Origin: Amoebidium appalachense
Taxonomy: Eukaryota; Ichthyosporea
DNA length: 64,000 nucleotides
Direction: 5' to 3'
Assembly (NCBI GenBank): GCA_963693365.1
Contig: CAVNZM010000012.1
Coordinates: 4,588,001-4,652,000, forward strand
Shown here: positions 10,002 to 29,853 of the stretch, piece after piece
Position numbering within the stretch: the first letter of the stretch is position 1
How the letters are laid out: each line of letters opens with the position of its first letter
Notes under the pieces: generated by a model
What the model was told of the DNA's origin: nothing
The model's input: the letters and a program-made list of their open reading frames with translations, nothing else
Databases searched by the model: none
Made by a program: the position numbers and the translations under genes

Positions 10002-12720
10002 ACCACACACAAAAAGAGGGGTTGAGGGGGAAGGGGGGATCTGAGAAAACTCGGCGTAGATGAACTCCAATAGATCAGTCATTGCATCGCATGAAGCATC
10101 CTTACCCACACATCGTCTGTCTCGCTTTCTCTCTCTGTTTGTCTCCCCCCCCCCCCCCCCCCCCCCCCCCCTCCTCCCTCCTCCCCCCCGCCCCACTCTC
10201 TCTACCGCCACCCTTCGTCTGCCCTTCCCCTCTACGCACCCAGGGACAAAAATAGTCACATTCCTTTCCCCCCCCCCCCCCCCCCCCTCCCTCCCCCGGA
10301 CCCCCCCTTCTGGGACACACACACGCTCGCACACACATGCACACATAGCTCCTCTCCCTCCACCCCGTCTCGCCTCCGCTGCCCTCCTTCACACACTTAC
10401 TGACACACACACACACACCCACACACACACACACACACACATACCCTCCTCCCCCCCCCCCCCCCCTCCCCTCCCCCCCCCCCCCCCCCCCTTCAACCAC
10501 CACCCCCTTTTATTCCCGCCCACAGAGAACCCCTACATGGCCGCACACAATTTCCTCGAGCGCCACGAGATCTCCCAAGACCACCTAGAGCAGGTGGCGC
10601 AGTTCATCATCAAGAACACGCAGGGCCACACACTGGGCCAGCAGGGTGGCACGGGATACGTCGACCCGTTTACTGGTGCGTAAATTGAAGTGTTTGTGGG
10701 TGTTTTGTTTGTTCGTGTTTGTTTGTTGTTTGTTTACGAGTAAACCTGATATTTTGGCTGCTTTTACTCTCTTGGTCTCTTTCTCTTGGGTTGTTATGCC
10801 CCCCCCCCCTCCCTCCCCCCCCCAACACACACACACCAAAAAGAAAAAAACAAAAAAAAAGGGGGGAGGGGGGGGGGGGGGGTGAGTCCTCCTCTTGAGT
10901 ATGCCTGCCTGTGTGCTGGCATGTGCCTATCTGTCTATCTGTATGAGTTGAAAGGGGAAAGATGGTGGGGCTGGTGGTGAGAGGGGGGAGGGGGGAGGGG
11001 GGCGCTGCTCATTTATGGAGTTTTCGGAGTAGGAAGGGTTATGGTTGACGTGTATCGGCGGAGAGAGAATCTCAGGGGAGCATAACGAGGAAGGGGGGGA
11101 GGGGGGGGGGGGGGGGGGGGGGAGTGGCGCTATAACATGCACGGAGACGCACGGGTGAACTAATTAGACGCAGCATGAAACAGTCCAATCCGCGAACCAC
11201 ACCAACCCATTCTTTTTTTTTTTTTTTTTTTTTTTTTGTAGGGGGTGGTGCATACACAACCTTTGGGGAGGCCACACAGCCAGGCAGGGGTGGGGGTTTT
11301 GCCTCGGGGGGTGCAGCCGACCCCTTTACCGGGTCGGGTGCATACACATCCGGGTCGGGGGGTGTCGGGTCGGCCCCAGCTGGCCCGAGACCGTTTGTTG
11401 ACCCGTTTACGGGCTCGGGCGCCTACGTGTCTGGTGACTTTGAGCAGGTGTGAGAAAATAGCCAGCCAGCTGCCCCCCCTTCCCCCCCCCCCCCCCCCCC
11501 CCCCCCCTGCACGCTTTTTCCCGATCACTGCCCCCCTCCCCCCCCCCATGCTGTACGAAGAGCTGGGTGGTTGGACAATTGGGTTTGAGCTATGGGCTGT
11601 GAGTTTGCAGTAAAGGATATGCACATACACACACACGTACATAAATCTGCACACACAAACACACAGCAACAACAGCGAACATGCATCTGCTTTATGGTGT
11701 ACACATACATCTGCCAAAACGAATGAAGGAGCCTCCCAGACATGGACATGTGCATTCAAGAAGGTTGTGTCGTCTCTGTCTTCAGGGAGAAACTGATGAA
11801 GGAAGAAGAGAAAAATGTTTATGCGCACGGCTCTGACTTCAGAGGAAAATTTAGTGGGTAAAAGAATGAGAACTGCGCATGACATGACAGAGATGAAATA
11901 ACCTTTTTCTCTTTTTTCAACCATATTCCTAACCTTTCAGCTTGCTTTATGAATATCGTATTCTTTGATATTCCTACTTTTTTGGTTGTTTTATAAATAT
12001 CGTATTCGTTGATTAATTACTTTGTTTGTTTATGTACTTGTTTATTAATTTACTTATTTACTAACTTATATATTCATTTAATTATTTGTTCTTTGCAGCA
12101 AAGAGCAGCAGCAGCATCCTCAGGCAGCCGTGCCCCCCAGGCACCCGCACCCACAGGCAATACAGGTTCCAGCCAGTACTACCCTGTCAACACCTATCTG
12201 ACTTTTGACACATCAAATGTGCCCGGTTTGGTAAAGAAGCTTAAAGAATTCAACGATGGTGTTCCTGATGATGTCAAGGTATGTGTGCGCACAGCGAAGT
12301 ATGGATCTAATCTTTTAGCATGGGAGCATGCGCATATATGAATGTTTGACTCAAATATACATTGTAATATACACATTCACTGCACTGACAGGCAGCAACA
12401 CACACACTACACAAGGTGCGCATCCACGGACTCGCCACGGTAGACAAACACGTACGCATAACACGCATAAAAGCGTACACATACACATTTTCTTTCCATC
12501 TCTCTCTCTTCTCTCTCCTGATGACGTCAAGGTATGTGTGCCCAACCATCAGTACATGTGTCCATTTTTCCATTTTTAGTGTGTGCACACGCACGCACCC
12601 TGCATGCAGACACGCGCACGCACACACTGCACATGCACACGCACTTGGCACACACATGCAGTCACGTACAACACTTCCCATATGCACATCCACGCACCAC
12701 GCACACTATAGTCAAAACAC

Positions 12721-12778
<58 letters not shown>

Positions 12779-13173
12779 CCCCTCTCTCAATTTCATCTCC
12801 CCCCCCCCCCCCCCCCCCCCCCCCCCCACCACCACCACCACCACCACCACCACCATCACCCACCAACCCCCCACTCCCGCGCCCACCCCACCCCTCCCCC
12901 CCGTCTCCCTCTCCATCCCTACAATCTCTATTCCTCTATCTTTCTTTCTCTCTTATCACTCTCTCTTCATCTCCTACTCCCCTTTCTCTCCACACCCCAC
13001 TAATCCCCTCCTAAAGCCCCCTTCTCTCTTTCACCCCCATTTTTCCTTTCTCTTACACACACACACATCTGCCCATGGTTTGATTTCGGGCTTGTCATTT
13101 TTGTGACCTTTTGTAGTTTGTCCTTTGATGTCTGGTCTCCTCCCTATTTCCAACCATTTGATGCTTACATCCC

Positions 13174-13208
<35 letters not shown>

Positions 13209-13290
13209 CCCTCCCCCCCCCAACACACCCACACACCCACACACCCACACACCCACACACACACGCGCGCGCGCGCACACACACACACAC

Positions 13291-13333
<43 letters not shown>

Positions 13334-13819
13334 ACACACACCCTTACCCTTTAACCCACTGCAGGCCAGCAACAGTGAACTTGACGAGGTAGCCGTGATG
13401 GCCGTATCCTTCAAAGACAGCCACCTGACCACACTGTCCAAGCTGCTCGCATGGCCCAGTGACAGACTTTTTCCTGCCTTGGACGTACTGAGACTGGTGG
13501 TCCTGCAGAGGGATGGCGCTAGGGCCCTGGCTGCTTGTGAGCACATTCCCCCCCCCTCCCCCCCCCCCCCCCCCCCAACAGTATCTGAGTTGGGTTTCGT
13601 TAACGAGGGGAATAGGTCGAAACTCGGGTACTGTGGATGACGTGGGCCCCCCCTGAGGATGGGCTCTGCTTATTATGCATACTCTTTATGTATGGCTTGC
13701 ATTCTGCATCGTGTTATCCGTTTGTTCTTGTGTACTTCGTACTTTTTGACGCATTCAAACCCCCCCCCCCCCCCCCCCTTTCCCCCTGCCTCTCTCCCTC
13801 CCCCCTCCCCCCTCCCCCC

Positions 13820-13900
<81 letters not shown>

Positions 13901-13915
13901 CACACACACACATGC

Positions 13916-13965
<50 letters not shown>

Positions 13966-16005
13966 GCAACAGACACACACACACACACGCACACAACCCC
14001 CCCCCCCCCCCCCCCCCCCGTTCGGCCGTTTAGAAACATGCCCGCACGTGCACGCAGTAACAGATATACACAAAGACGATCACATAGACAAGACACGCAC
14101 AAACACAACCAATCAACCCCTTAAACACATTCGCCATGCACATAACCCCGCCAAACATACCCACACACACTTCGAGGGCAGCCATCCGAGCCCCGTTCTC
14201 ATATCAATCACTTGCCAATGTTCTTTTCTTTTCGCTACGGCCGTCATGGTTGGTGGTGCCATCACAGCAACAGATCGTCCTCTTCTCCCATCATTCCAAC
14301 CAATACTGACCCTTCCCCATCCTCCCCCCCCCCCCCCCCCACCCCCCCCCCCCCCCGGCCGCTGGGGGTGCTGTCCCCCTCCGTCATGTTTTACAAGACA
14401 ACATGCACTCCCCTCCCCCCCTCCCCTCCCCCTCCTCCCCCCCCTCCCTCCCCTCTCCCACCACCACCACCACCACCACCGCTGCCGCCACCACCTTCAG
14501 AACACACACACACACACGCTCACTCACTCAAATACGCACGCACACACTCACACGTATACGTACACACGAACACACACACGTACACACACACACACGTGCA
14601 CCCACAGTCGAACCCCAGCTCAACCTCATCTCCAAGCTTCTCGACATCACAAACAACAAAAGCAACCCCGCCGCCGACCTCTTCCTCTCCACCCGTTTTT
14701 TCGCAAACGCTTTTGTCCACGCCGAAACGCGCAACGTCGTGACAAAACGCGCCAACGACATTCTTACATCCGTCACGGGATTGGTCGAAAACGCCAACAG
14801 GAATATACCTCTTGCATCCGTGACGGTTATGTTGAATTTCTCGGTGGTTCTGAGGGGTAGGGGCGCCGATCCCGAGGCCCGGCTTCAGTTGCTGTCGGGG
14901 CTGGCCAACGTTTTGGGCACACAGGCAGACCCAGAGGTGTGTGTGTGTGTTTTCTGTTGTCCCCCACCCTATGCATGTATGTATGTACCTGCACGTGTGC
15001 GCATACACGCACAGGGAAAGATTAATAGAGGCTGTGTGGGTGTGGGTGTGGGTGTGTCTGTGTGTGTGTGGGTGTGTCTGTGTGTGTGTGTGGGTGTGTC
15101 TGTGTGTGTGTGTGTGTGTGTGTCTGTGTGTCTGTGTGTCTGTGTGTGTGTGTGTGTGCGCGCGCGCGTGTGCGGTACAATAGCACGTTCCTGTGTGCGC
15201 CCCCCCCGACCGCTTTACTTCCATGCAACCGGGCATGGTTGCTCTGTGTCGTGCATCTGTAAGCACATACGCATTTTTCGCTGCACTGCATTAGTTTGCA
15301 CACACATCTTCACCGTTTTGCTCACCTTGCTTGCATAAGCAACCCTGCTTGTCTTTGATCAAGACGGGTTGACCCTCCCAAGTTCAGTTGATGCTGCTGT
15401 CTGAGTTGGAGAGTCGTATATACGCGGGCTAAGGGGTCGAAACTCAGACGCAATTGATGACTTGGGCCCTCCCTGAGGATGGGCTCTGCTTATGACGCAT
15501 ACTGTGCGCATGGATGATGTTGCATACTTGAATGCTTGCCTTTGCATGTGTCCTGCACCATGCTTCTCATCGTGTATGCGTACTTCGTACCGTGTTCCGC
15601 ATTCAAAACCCCTCCCCCCCTCCCCCCGTTCCCTCTCCATCTCCACCCTACATACAATCCCACGCACACACAACTACCCCCCCCCCCCCCCCCCCCCCCT
15701 CTCCTCCCTCCCTACGTTCATCGCTTCCTTCCTCCTCCGGGATAATGTGTTTTGTTGATTGGTTGCTTACGTTCCACTTCCAGCCCATTTCTATTGGGGT
15801 TGTGATTACAAAGTTCCCCCTCACTGCCCTCGCATGACCCTCCCTCCTCCCTTAAATGATTTAAGCTCCCCCCCCCCCCCCCCCCCCCCCCCCCCATCAT
15901 GATCACCACCACACAGCCCCACCCCCCCCCCCCCCCCCTCTCCCCCCTCCCCCTCCTCCCCACCCACCCACCCACTTTTCTACTGTGTCACATGCGCGCG
16001 CGCGT

Positions 16006-16041
<36 letters not shown>

Positions 16042-16269
16042 TCTTTCTCCGTCCCTGATGTCCGGATTTTCACACACCCCTCACGCGTACGTCTGCACGT
16101 ACAGGTGATCTTCCGAGCGCTTGTAGGCCTTGGAAACCTCGTAACCGGTGACGAGGAATCGCTGGCCAACGCCAGGGTGCTTGAGGTTAAACCCCTGGTT
16201 ATGACCCACGCCGCAAGTACCACACAGAAAGTGAAGGAATGTGCCACGGCTCTAGGTAGAATGTTGTAG
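4688..16269 (+). CDS. PLAA / Ufd3 / Doa1: ubiquitin-binding WD40-PFU-PUL protein, complete
   Basis: Exons at 4688-4913, 5282-5620, 6525-6868, 8511-8711, 9462-9579, 10526-10675, 11242-11447, 12099-12278, 13365-13536, 14608-14936 and 16105-16269 join in phase to 2,430 nt (809 residues plus stop), close to human PLAA at about 795. All introns are GT-AG. Order: seven-bladed WD40 propeller (1-303), PFU ubiquitin-binding domain (about 320-455), a linker with three DPFTGxGAY motifs (453-525), and the PUL domain (about 535-809). Known family role: cofactor of the p97/Cdc48 ATPase that binds ubiquitin through WD40 and PFU and p97 through PUL, acting in ubiquitin homeostasis and endosomal sorting. The start has a strong Kozak context. 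Introns are swollen by homopolymer and microsatellite tracts. The gene is convergent with the Tubby-like gene. The identification is firm from the conserved motifs. Confidence 0.95.
6869..8510 (+). other. PLAA intron 3, rich in poly(G) then poly(C)
   Basis: The intron switches from G-rich runs on the plus strand (6900-7990) to T- and C-rich runs (8000-8510). It includes a GT microsatellite (7370-7403), a T run at 7899, and a C run followed by an A run just before the acceptor at 8510. Family-B poly(C) repeat copy 1 lies at about 8279-8342. No gene is seen inside. Confidence 0.75.
8511..10675 (+). CDS. PLAA exons 4-6: PFU ubiquitin-binding domain
   Basis: Exons 8511-8711, 9462-9579 and 10526-10675 encode residues 304-459. 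The segment shows the PFU hallmarks: [26 protein letters not shown], the [11 protein letters not shown] strand, LKLPFN, and a final helix region [23 protein letters not shown]. The last codons enter the first DPFTG motif, which is split by a phase-1 intron. The known role is binding ubiquitin on substrates delivered to p97. The intervening introns carry CT/GT repeats (8733-8806) and a partial copy of the poly(C)-tailed repeat (8920-8957). Confidence 0.93.
11242..11447 (+). CDS. PLAA exon 7: linker with DPFTGxGAY motifs
   Basis: This exon of 206 nt (residues 460-528) is Gly/Ser/Pro-rich. It completes the first and encodes the second and third DPFTG-(G/S)-GAY motifs, a repeated motif known from the corresponding linker of animal PLAA. 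It follows a T-rich polypyrimidine tract ending in TAG at 11241 and ends at CAG before GTGTGA. Confidence 0.9.
12099..16269 (+). CDS. PLAA exons 8-11: PUL (p97-binding) domain
   Basis: Exons 12099-12278, 13365-13536, 14608-14936 and 16105-16269 encode residues 529-809. The segment starts [26 protein letters not shown], continues with W-P-x-D-R-x-F-P-A-L-D-x-[11 protein letters not shown], the ALxxxSV-like helix [11 protein letters not shown], and ends [10 protein letters not shown] before a TAG stop. This is the helical (Armadillo-like) PUL fold that contacts the C-terminus of p97/Cdc48. Intron 8 carries a duplicated copy of the exon 8 donor, and intron 10 carries a near-full copy of the poly(C)-tailed repeat. 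Confidence 0.93.
12517..12540 (+). repeat. Duplicate of the PLAA exon 8 5' splice site inside intron 8
   Basis: The 24-nt segment from CCTGATGA to GTATGTGTG at 12264-12287 (last codons of exon 8 plus donor) recurs here with one mismatch. It is preceded by a CT tract but has no obvious AG to make a full exon. It could be a remnant of partial exon duplication or a decoy donor. Confidence 0.85.
12718..13364 (+). repeat. Intron 8 repeat block: CA, ACC and poly(C) tracts
   Basis: It holds a CA microsatellite (12718-12776), a C run followed by ACC triplets (12800-12856), a CT-rich tract, family-B poly(C) repeat copy 2 (about 13089-13170), and another CA and long C run ending shortly before the exon 9 acceptor at 13364. 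No coding sequence is seen. Confidence 0.8.
13537..14607 (+). repeat. PLAA intron 9 with poly(C)-tailed repeat copy and long CA tract
   Basis: A 5'-shortened copy of the family-A repeat (about 13579-13759) ends in a C run. A long interrupted CA microsatellite follows (about 13826-14000), then further C runs, a CCA/CCG triplet patch near 14460, and CA repeats before the acceptor at 14607. No gene is seen. Confidence 0.8.
15211..15608 (+). repeat. Family-A dispersed repeat, near-full copy, followed by poly(C)
   Basis: This 398-bp unit begins CGCTTTACTTCCATGC and ends TCCGCATTCAAAA just before a C-rich tract. It is nearly identical, in reverse complement, to 22291-22687. It lies in PLAA intron 10 in the sense orientation. 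Shorter copies elsewhere share its right end. Confidence 0.9.
15609..16104 (+). other. End of PLAA intron 10
   Basis: The segment contains C runs (15680, 15868-15895, 15920) and a CA tract (16008-16040) before the acceptor at 16104. I see no gene. Confidence 0.7.
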
Positions 16270-17983
16270 GGTTAAAAAATTTGGTGTGTCGGTGGGGTTG
16301 GTTCTAGGTGAGGTAGGTGAGGTTTGTGTATAATAGATACAAGTATTAAAATTGGATGTCCCCCACCGCGGGGTGGAGGGAGGGAAAGGGGGGGGGGGGG
16401 GGGGGGGGGGGGGTTGTGTAGTTCTATGTTCTAATATAGATGTATTGGCGGTTTCTATTTGAGTCGGTGGTGGTTTGTATATGCCTTGGTATTGGTTAGG
16501 GTTTTATGTCGGCATTTTGCGATGTGACGTAAATATTGTGTCACTAATTAACTGTTTTAGAATATGTCATATTGATGTCGGTGTGTTTGATTGGCTTTGC
16601 CGATATATACATTGGTACGGGTTCCCCTTTGTTGAAATTGTGATTGCCGTGTAAAAGGAGCTATATGGGGCAATGCGGACACTACAGACGTTAATTGTTT
16701 GTGAGTGTGGGCTTGGGTTGGAGTTCACGGCTGTAGTAAAAAATGTCTCGGTGTTGTATATAATATAACTCTGGTGTTGGTGTGTTTGCACTTGTCAATG
16801 ATCGCACACACGTGCAAGCATTCGTATGAACGACATGTTCACTTACACGTACACATACACGCGCACACTCGCACACACATGTCCGTTATCGTTTTTTCTT
16901 TTTTTTTTTCTTTTTTTTTTCTTCCTCGTTTTTTTTTTTTTTTTTTTTTTTTTTTTTCCCTACCTTACAAACATGCAACGACACGTGTATCATTGACAGC
17001 TATGTACAATAACCCCCTCCGGCAGGGGCAGATCGTTTTTTTTCTTTTTGTGCGTGAGATGCAAGTCAAACAGGACTTCACTAACACCAGAAATCACTTC
17101 TAGATCTGTGGATTCGCATCCACCTATACTCTCAGCAGCCTCCCCCCCCCCCCCCCCCCCCCCCCCCTCCCCCTGGGTTCCTGCGACTGCACGCCTGTTC
17201 ATGTACAGTTTGTGACTGAGCACTCTTATTAATAAGCTCCGTTCGACCCTGTGAGCCACTGTTACTAACACATGATTTGAGGTACCGTTGAGCCGTTGGT
17301 GCAGCGCGAGGTGATATAAACCATTTTGATTGTTAGGCCCAATTAATATTCGAAGGGAGTCCGGTTATTCAATTTGAAGTGTTTTAGTCATGGCCATGGT
17401 GGTTTGGGTACGTGGGGGTTGTTTGTGGAAGTAGGCCTAGGGTCCGAGACAGTGCGGTTACACTTGCAGTTCTCTCTAATTGTTTGGACGTAGGTTTACA
17501 TTTCCCTTGTCAATGATCCATCGGCACTATTTCACCAAAAAGACCGCAGTGTAAAAAAAAGGAGTTGATGTAGCACGACGAAAGAGAAAAAGGATTGCAA
17601 AAGGTTGGCGCGGTTGTGCACACGTGGAGGGAGGGGGTGTGAGGGGGGGGGGGGGGGGGGGGGGGGGGGAGGTTGAGCTGGCCTGCGTCACGTGCACATG
17701 GTGACTATAATTGACGATGCTTCCTGAATGTATGTATCCATGACAATGGCAAATGCATGATGTTGACTGATTCCGGACCTCTCTTACAGCTTTAAAATTG
17801 CCGCTTTTGGACAGAAGCCTTGCAGTTGTACTAGAATCAAATAATCACTGTACAAATGGTTGCTACGTATGTGTGCGCATGCAGCTGGTAACACCGTGCC
17901 TGCACTGGCGGCGAGGTTAGCAGTGTTCGTGTTTGATTGTGTGTGTGTGTGTGTGTGTGGTGGTGGTGGTGTGGGGAGGGGGG

Positions 17984-18021
<38 letters not shown>

Positions 18022-18324
18022 GGCTATGTGCATGGGTGAAGTGTGGGTTTGAGTATGTGTACGTATTTTCTTTTTTGTTTGTTTTTTTGGGTGGTGGTGT
18101 GTGTGTATGTGGGGAGGGGTGGGGGTGGTGAGGGGACGGGGGAAAGGGGGGAGAGGAGAAGGGGGAGGAGTTGGCGGTGGAAGCTGAGTGGTGTGTGGGG
18201 TTGAAATATGGACTGCTCACATTTTTGTTCAGCATCAAAGCTGCACACTTCTTCATTACATCCACTGGCTCTGGTTGTCTTGACTACTACATACGGTCAT
18301 ATTGACGTAGTGATTACCTAACTA

Positions 18325-18363
<39 letters not shown>

Positions 18364-18880
18364 AACAAAAAAACAAAAAAACAAAAAAACAAAAAACAAA
18401 AACAAACGACCCCCCCCCCCCCCCCCCCCCCACCTCACCCCATCCCCCTCTCCCTCGGCTTCTGTGGCTACAGAATAATAATCGACTAATAATGGCATTA
18501 GTAAGATTATTATAGTAACATTCGACTATGGAACGTTCAGTCTACGAGATATGGTACCAGACCCACAGAAAATGTCCTACGAAAAAATCAAGAAACACAC
18601 ACACACACACAAAAGAAGAACCGTGTACAACATACAAGAAGTGAGCCGGATTAGGCTCAGGTAGTTATTTCACTACAATTTAGATGTCCTGCACTGTGTG
18701 TGTGTGTGGTGGTGGTGGTGGTGGTGGTGGTGGTGGTGGTGGTGGTGGGGGGGGGGGGGGATTCCGGATACGTCATGATACTGTAACACCTATGAATGCG
18801 TGTACACGTATGCAAATTGCTGTGTGCAAGTCCACATTCCAAAATCCTCCAGACGCTCCCTGCACACACAAAACACAACT
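16270..18880. other. Convergent intergenic region between PLAA and the Tubby-like gene
   Basis: Downstream of both genes. It has poly(G) runs at 16390, 17648 and 17980, poly(C) at 17142 and 18325-18353, an (AAAAAC)n-type tract at 18354-18408, and a GGT triplet array at 18708-18747. A short minus-strand frame around 17030-17150 (containing GCESTDLEVISGVSEVLFDL) is not recognisable. I see no gene I can support. Confidence 0.6.
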
Positions 18881-18889
18881 CCGTCATTT

Positions 18890-19094
18890 CTTTAGGCGCC
18901 ATTAAAACTTTGTGACTACGACCATTTCTTGAAGGGCCATCTAATATCATTACCACTACGCCACTTATAATCACTGCAAACAATTAAATTACAATCACAA
19001 CTATTTATTGAAAGTCACAGCAACTATTCCTTTACGCTCCATTAAATTTAAACCACAGCAACTATTGCTTTAAGCGCCATTAAAGTCACCGCGA
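18890..19094 (-). repeat. Degenerate tandem repeat in the presumed 3' UTR of the Tubby-like gene
   Basis: About five degenerate units share CACAGCAACTATT, CTTTA and GCGCCATTAAA elements, with spacing near 37-58 bp, directly downstream (minus strand) of the Tubby stop codon. It could be a minisatellite or a 3' UTR regulatory array. Confidence 0.55.
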
Positions 19095-27425
<8,331 letters not shown>

Positions 27426-28983
27426 AGCGTAAAGAGGGTGGCAAAGAAAACTAAAAGTAGGGGCTGTAGGATGATAGACATGCATGTAAAGAATTAGTAA
27501 GGTTAGAGTGCAAAGACACACAAAACTCGTAGCATATTACCGGCTTCAAGTTTCGACGGTTACTGATCCGATGGTAAATCCCTAAAAACTCTCCTTTGGC
27601 GGGGGGGGGGGGGGGGGGGGGGGGGGCAAAAAGTTTTTTGTGTAGCTTTTTTAAAGTTTTGTTTTTTAATTTTGTGCATCCTGACCTGACGTAAATTTTG
27701 AACATTTTCCACAAACTTTACCTGTATTTATATGCTATTTTATTTATCAAATAAATCAGATGTGCAGTTTTCTATGTCTGTACGTTACAATATAGTTGGA
27801 GTTTCAGTGGTAGGTACGGTACATACATTGCAATTTGAATATTAGTAGCTCTTTCTTTTGTGACAGTGCCAGACTGCCAGTGCTGTGAAACACAAGAAAT
27901 TTTTTCTTTTGACTCGGGTTTATTGATCCGTTGATGAAGGCAACATGCAGCCACAGGCTACATAACCACCAATAGAACTGAAAAAGCCAAAGCTACGAAA
28001 TAAAAATAAAGCGACAAGTGACAAAGGACACCAGCGGGCAAAACCTTAAGTGTATGCGTGAAACTAGTTTGCTCCAACTAGTCATATGCATCGATGCTGA
28101 CCAGACCACACTCCGCAAGAAGACATCATTACTGCTCCTTCCCAACAGGCCCCCCTCAAAACCTATCGAGGCACAGCAAGCAAGTCAGCCTCTAAAAGAG
28201 AAATGCAGACCAAATCTGAGCTAAAGAACAATCCCAACGGGCCCGGCCCCTAGATAACCCGGAGAAACTGCATCTAGCTCTCTGATAAGGTGGCCTAGTT
28301 GTGGCAGGACACACAGAAAAACACAATTACAGAATGCATGCAAGCAAACCCGGTCATTGCCATACGACTGGAGGCTAAGGACTGGCAGTCACTTGGAAAG
28401 CTCCCCGACGACCAAGTAGCCGCCCCTCCACTCACGCAGCACAGAAGTAGCTGAAGAAGTTGCAGCAGCCCACCGCCAATAGGTCGCGTAGAAGCGTAGA
28501 CAGCGTGTAGAAGTTACCATAAGTTGCAGTGGACCACCAGGCGTTGAAGAAACCACTTCTCAAGCGAGAAACTCCGCGAAAGGGAGATGCCCCCACAATC
28601 TCACAGCAGGAATTCCCCAAACATTTTCAGCGCGCCCCGCTTCTAAAGTTTTAGGAGACTTTACCAGGTGGTGCGTGATGGACCAATTAGGCACAGCGTC
28701 CAAGTTGACAATCTCGCGTGACATGGCAACAGTGGCAACACACTGGCAACACACTCATGGCAACTTGGCAAGCTGTGCAGGTTGTGAACTGTGATGCATG
28801 CACGTTTGTGTGTGCACGTGTGTGTCGTGATGTATGTGTGTACACGTGTACTGTACGTGTGAGCGCGTGTGCACACCCTAGATGAAATGAAAGCTCAATG
28901 TCGCGACGGCGGTGCTTGCATCATTGGCGTTTCGTGGTGGGCGTACGCGTCACCATGTATATGGCTCGGATCCGGAGCAAACC
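27426..28983. other. Intergenic DNA upstream of the Tubby-like gene
   Basis: This includes the probable Tubby promoter side (minus strand, from 27426), a G run at 27601-27626, and short TGGCAACA repeats at 28719-28766. A minus-strand frame around 27540-27600 (GEFLGIYHRISNRRNLKPVICYEF, in pieces) vaguely recalls a transposase tail but is too short to call. No gene is supported. Confidence 0.5.
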
Positions 28984-28992
28984 TTCATGAAC

Positions 28993-29598
28993 TTTATTTT
29001 TTTTTTTTTATTTTTTTTTTATTTTTTTATTTTATCCCGTTTCACTCCCGGCGAGGCACTGCCTCAGGGGAGCTTACCGTCTTCCGCCTAGACACAGAGC
29101 GTACTGTATAGCACACTCATAAGTCAGGATTCTAATTGACCCCAACTGGCACTATTTTTAGTTACGCCTTATCCCACGGTTCTAGCCGCAGCAACGCTAG
29201 TGGGGAAGTGAGCACAGCTCACTTTAACAACACCAGCCGGGAGCGACCCGGGACACATACACAAACATAAAGACTTGAAAGGGGAAGACCCCATGCCCAG
29301 GACGCTGACCCGAACCGTGGCCGGTGACTCGGATTGGTCTCCCACTTGAACGTTGGGCTGGGATGCCCAAGCGGCGCGCCGTCGACGTCAGAGGGCCGGT
29401 GCTGTTCATGACGTCATGTCTTGCGGCCGGATGATAACAAATTGGTGGTGCTGCTTGACGTGGTCTGGGGTGATGGCTTCTAGGGGGCGGCCAAACCGGT
29501 GGACCGTCGAGGCAGAAAAATCGGAAGTAACCAGGATCGATCCTGCGACTTTGAGCTTGACACGCAGAGATCTTACCATTGCACCAACCCGCCCCCCA
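28993..29598 (-). mobile_element. tRNA-derived SINE with A-rich tail and 9-bp target-site duplication
   Basis: On the minus strand the element starts TGGGGGGCGGGTTGGTGC, with an RNA polymerase III box A-like TGGTGCAATGG (29576-29586) and a box B-like GGATCGATCC (29534-29543) at tRNA-like spacing. It runs about 600 bp to an A-rich tail (plus-strand T tract 28993-29035). The same 9 bp, GTTCATGAA on the minus strand, flank it at 29599-29607 and 28984-28992, which is the signature of target-primed insertion. The head resembles a tRNA but does not fold perfectly (T-loop one base short), as expected for a SINE. Confidence 0.7.
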
Positions 29599-29607
29599 TT
29601 CATGAAC

Positions 29608-29816
29608 AGTGACACGTAATTTAACTTTTAAAAAGGAACCATCAGAAGGCTGTTTCCTGTCTATCAAAATTTTTTTTTCTTTAATTTGCCGTTTATTCGC
29701 AAGTTGCTAATTTGTACCTTTTTCAATCGTGTTGCCGGGGCCATCATGATGATTGAACCCTACAGTCATAGTAGCCCCCCTGATTGTACCCTCCCGGTCC
29801 CAGCGGTCCCCTCGGC

Positions 29817-29853
<37 letters not shown>

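Noticed and set aside
27540-27600. Possible transposase C-terminus on the minus strand
   Set aside because: Only about 20 residues look suggestive and the flanks are low complexity; there is not enough to call a gene.
29530-29600. A genuine tRNA gene
   Set aside because: The acceptor ends do not pair and the T-loop is one base short; together with the A-rich tail and flanking duplication this fits a SINE head.
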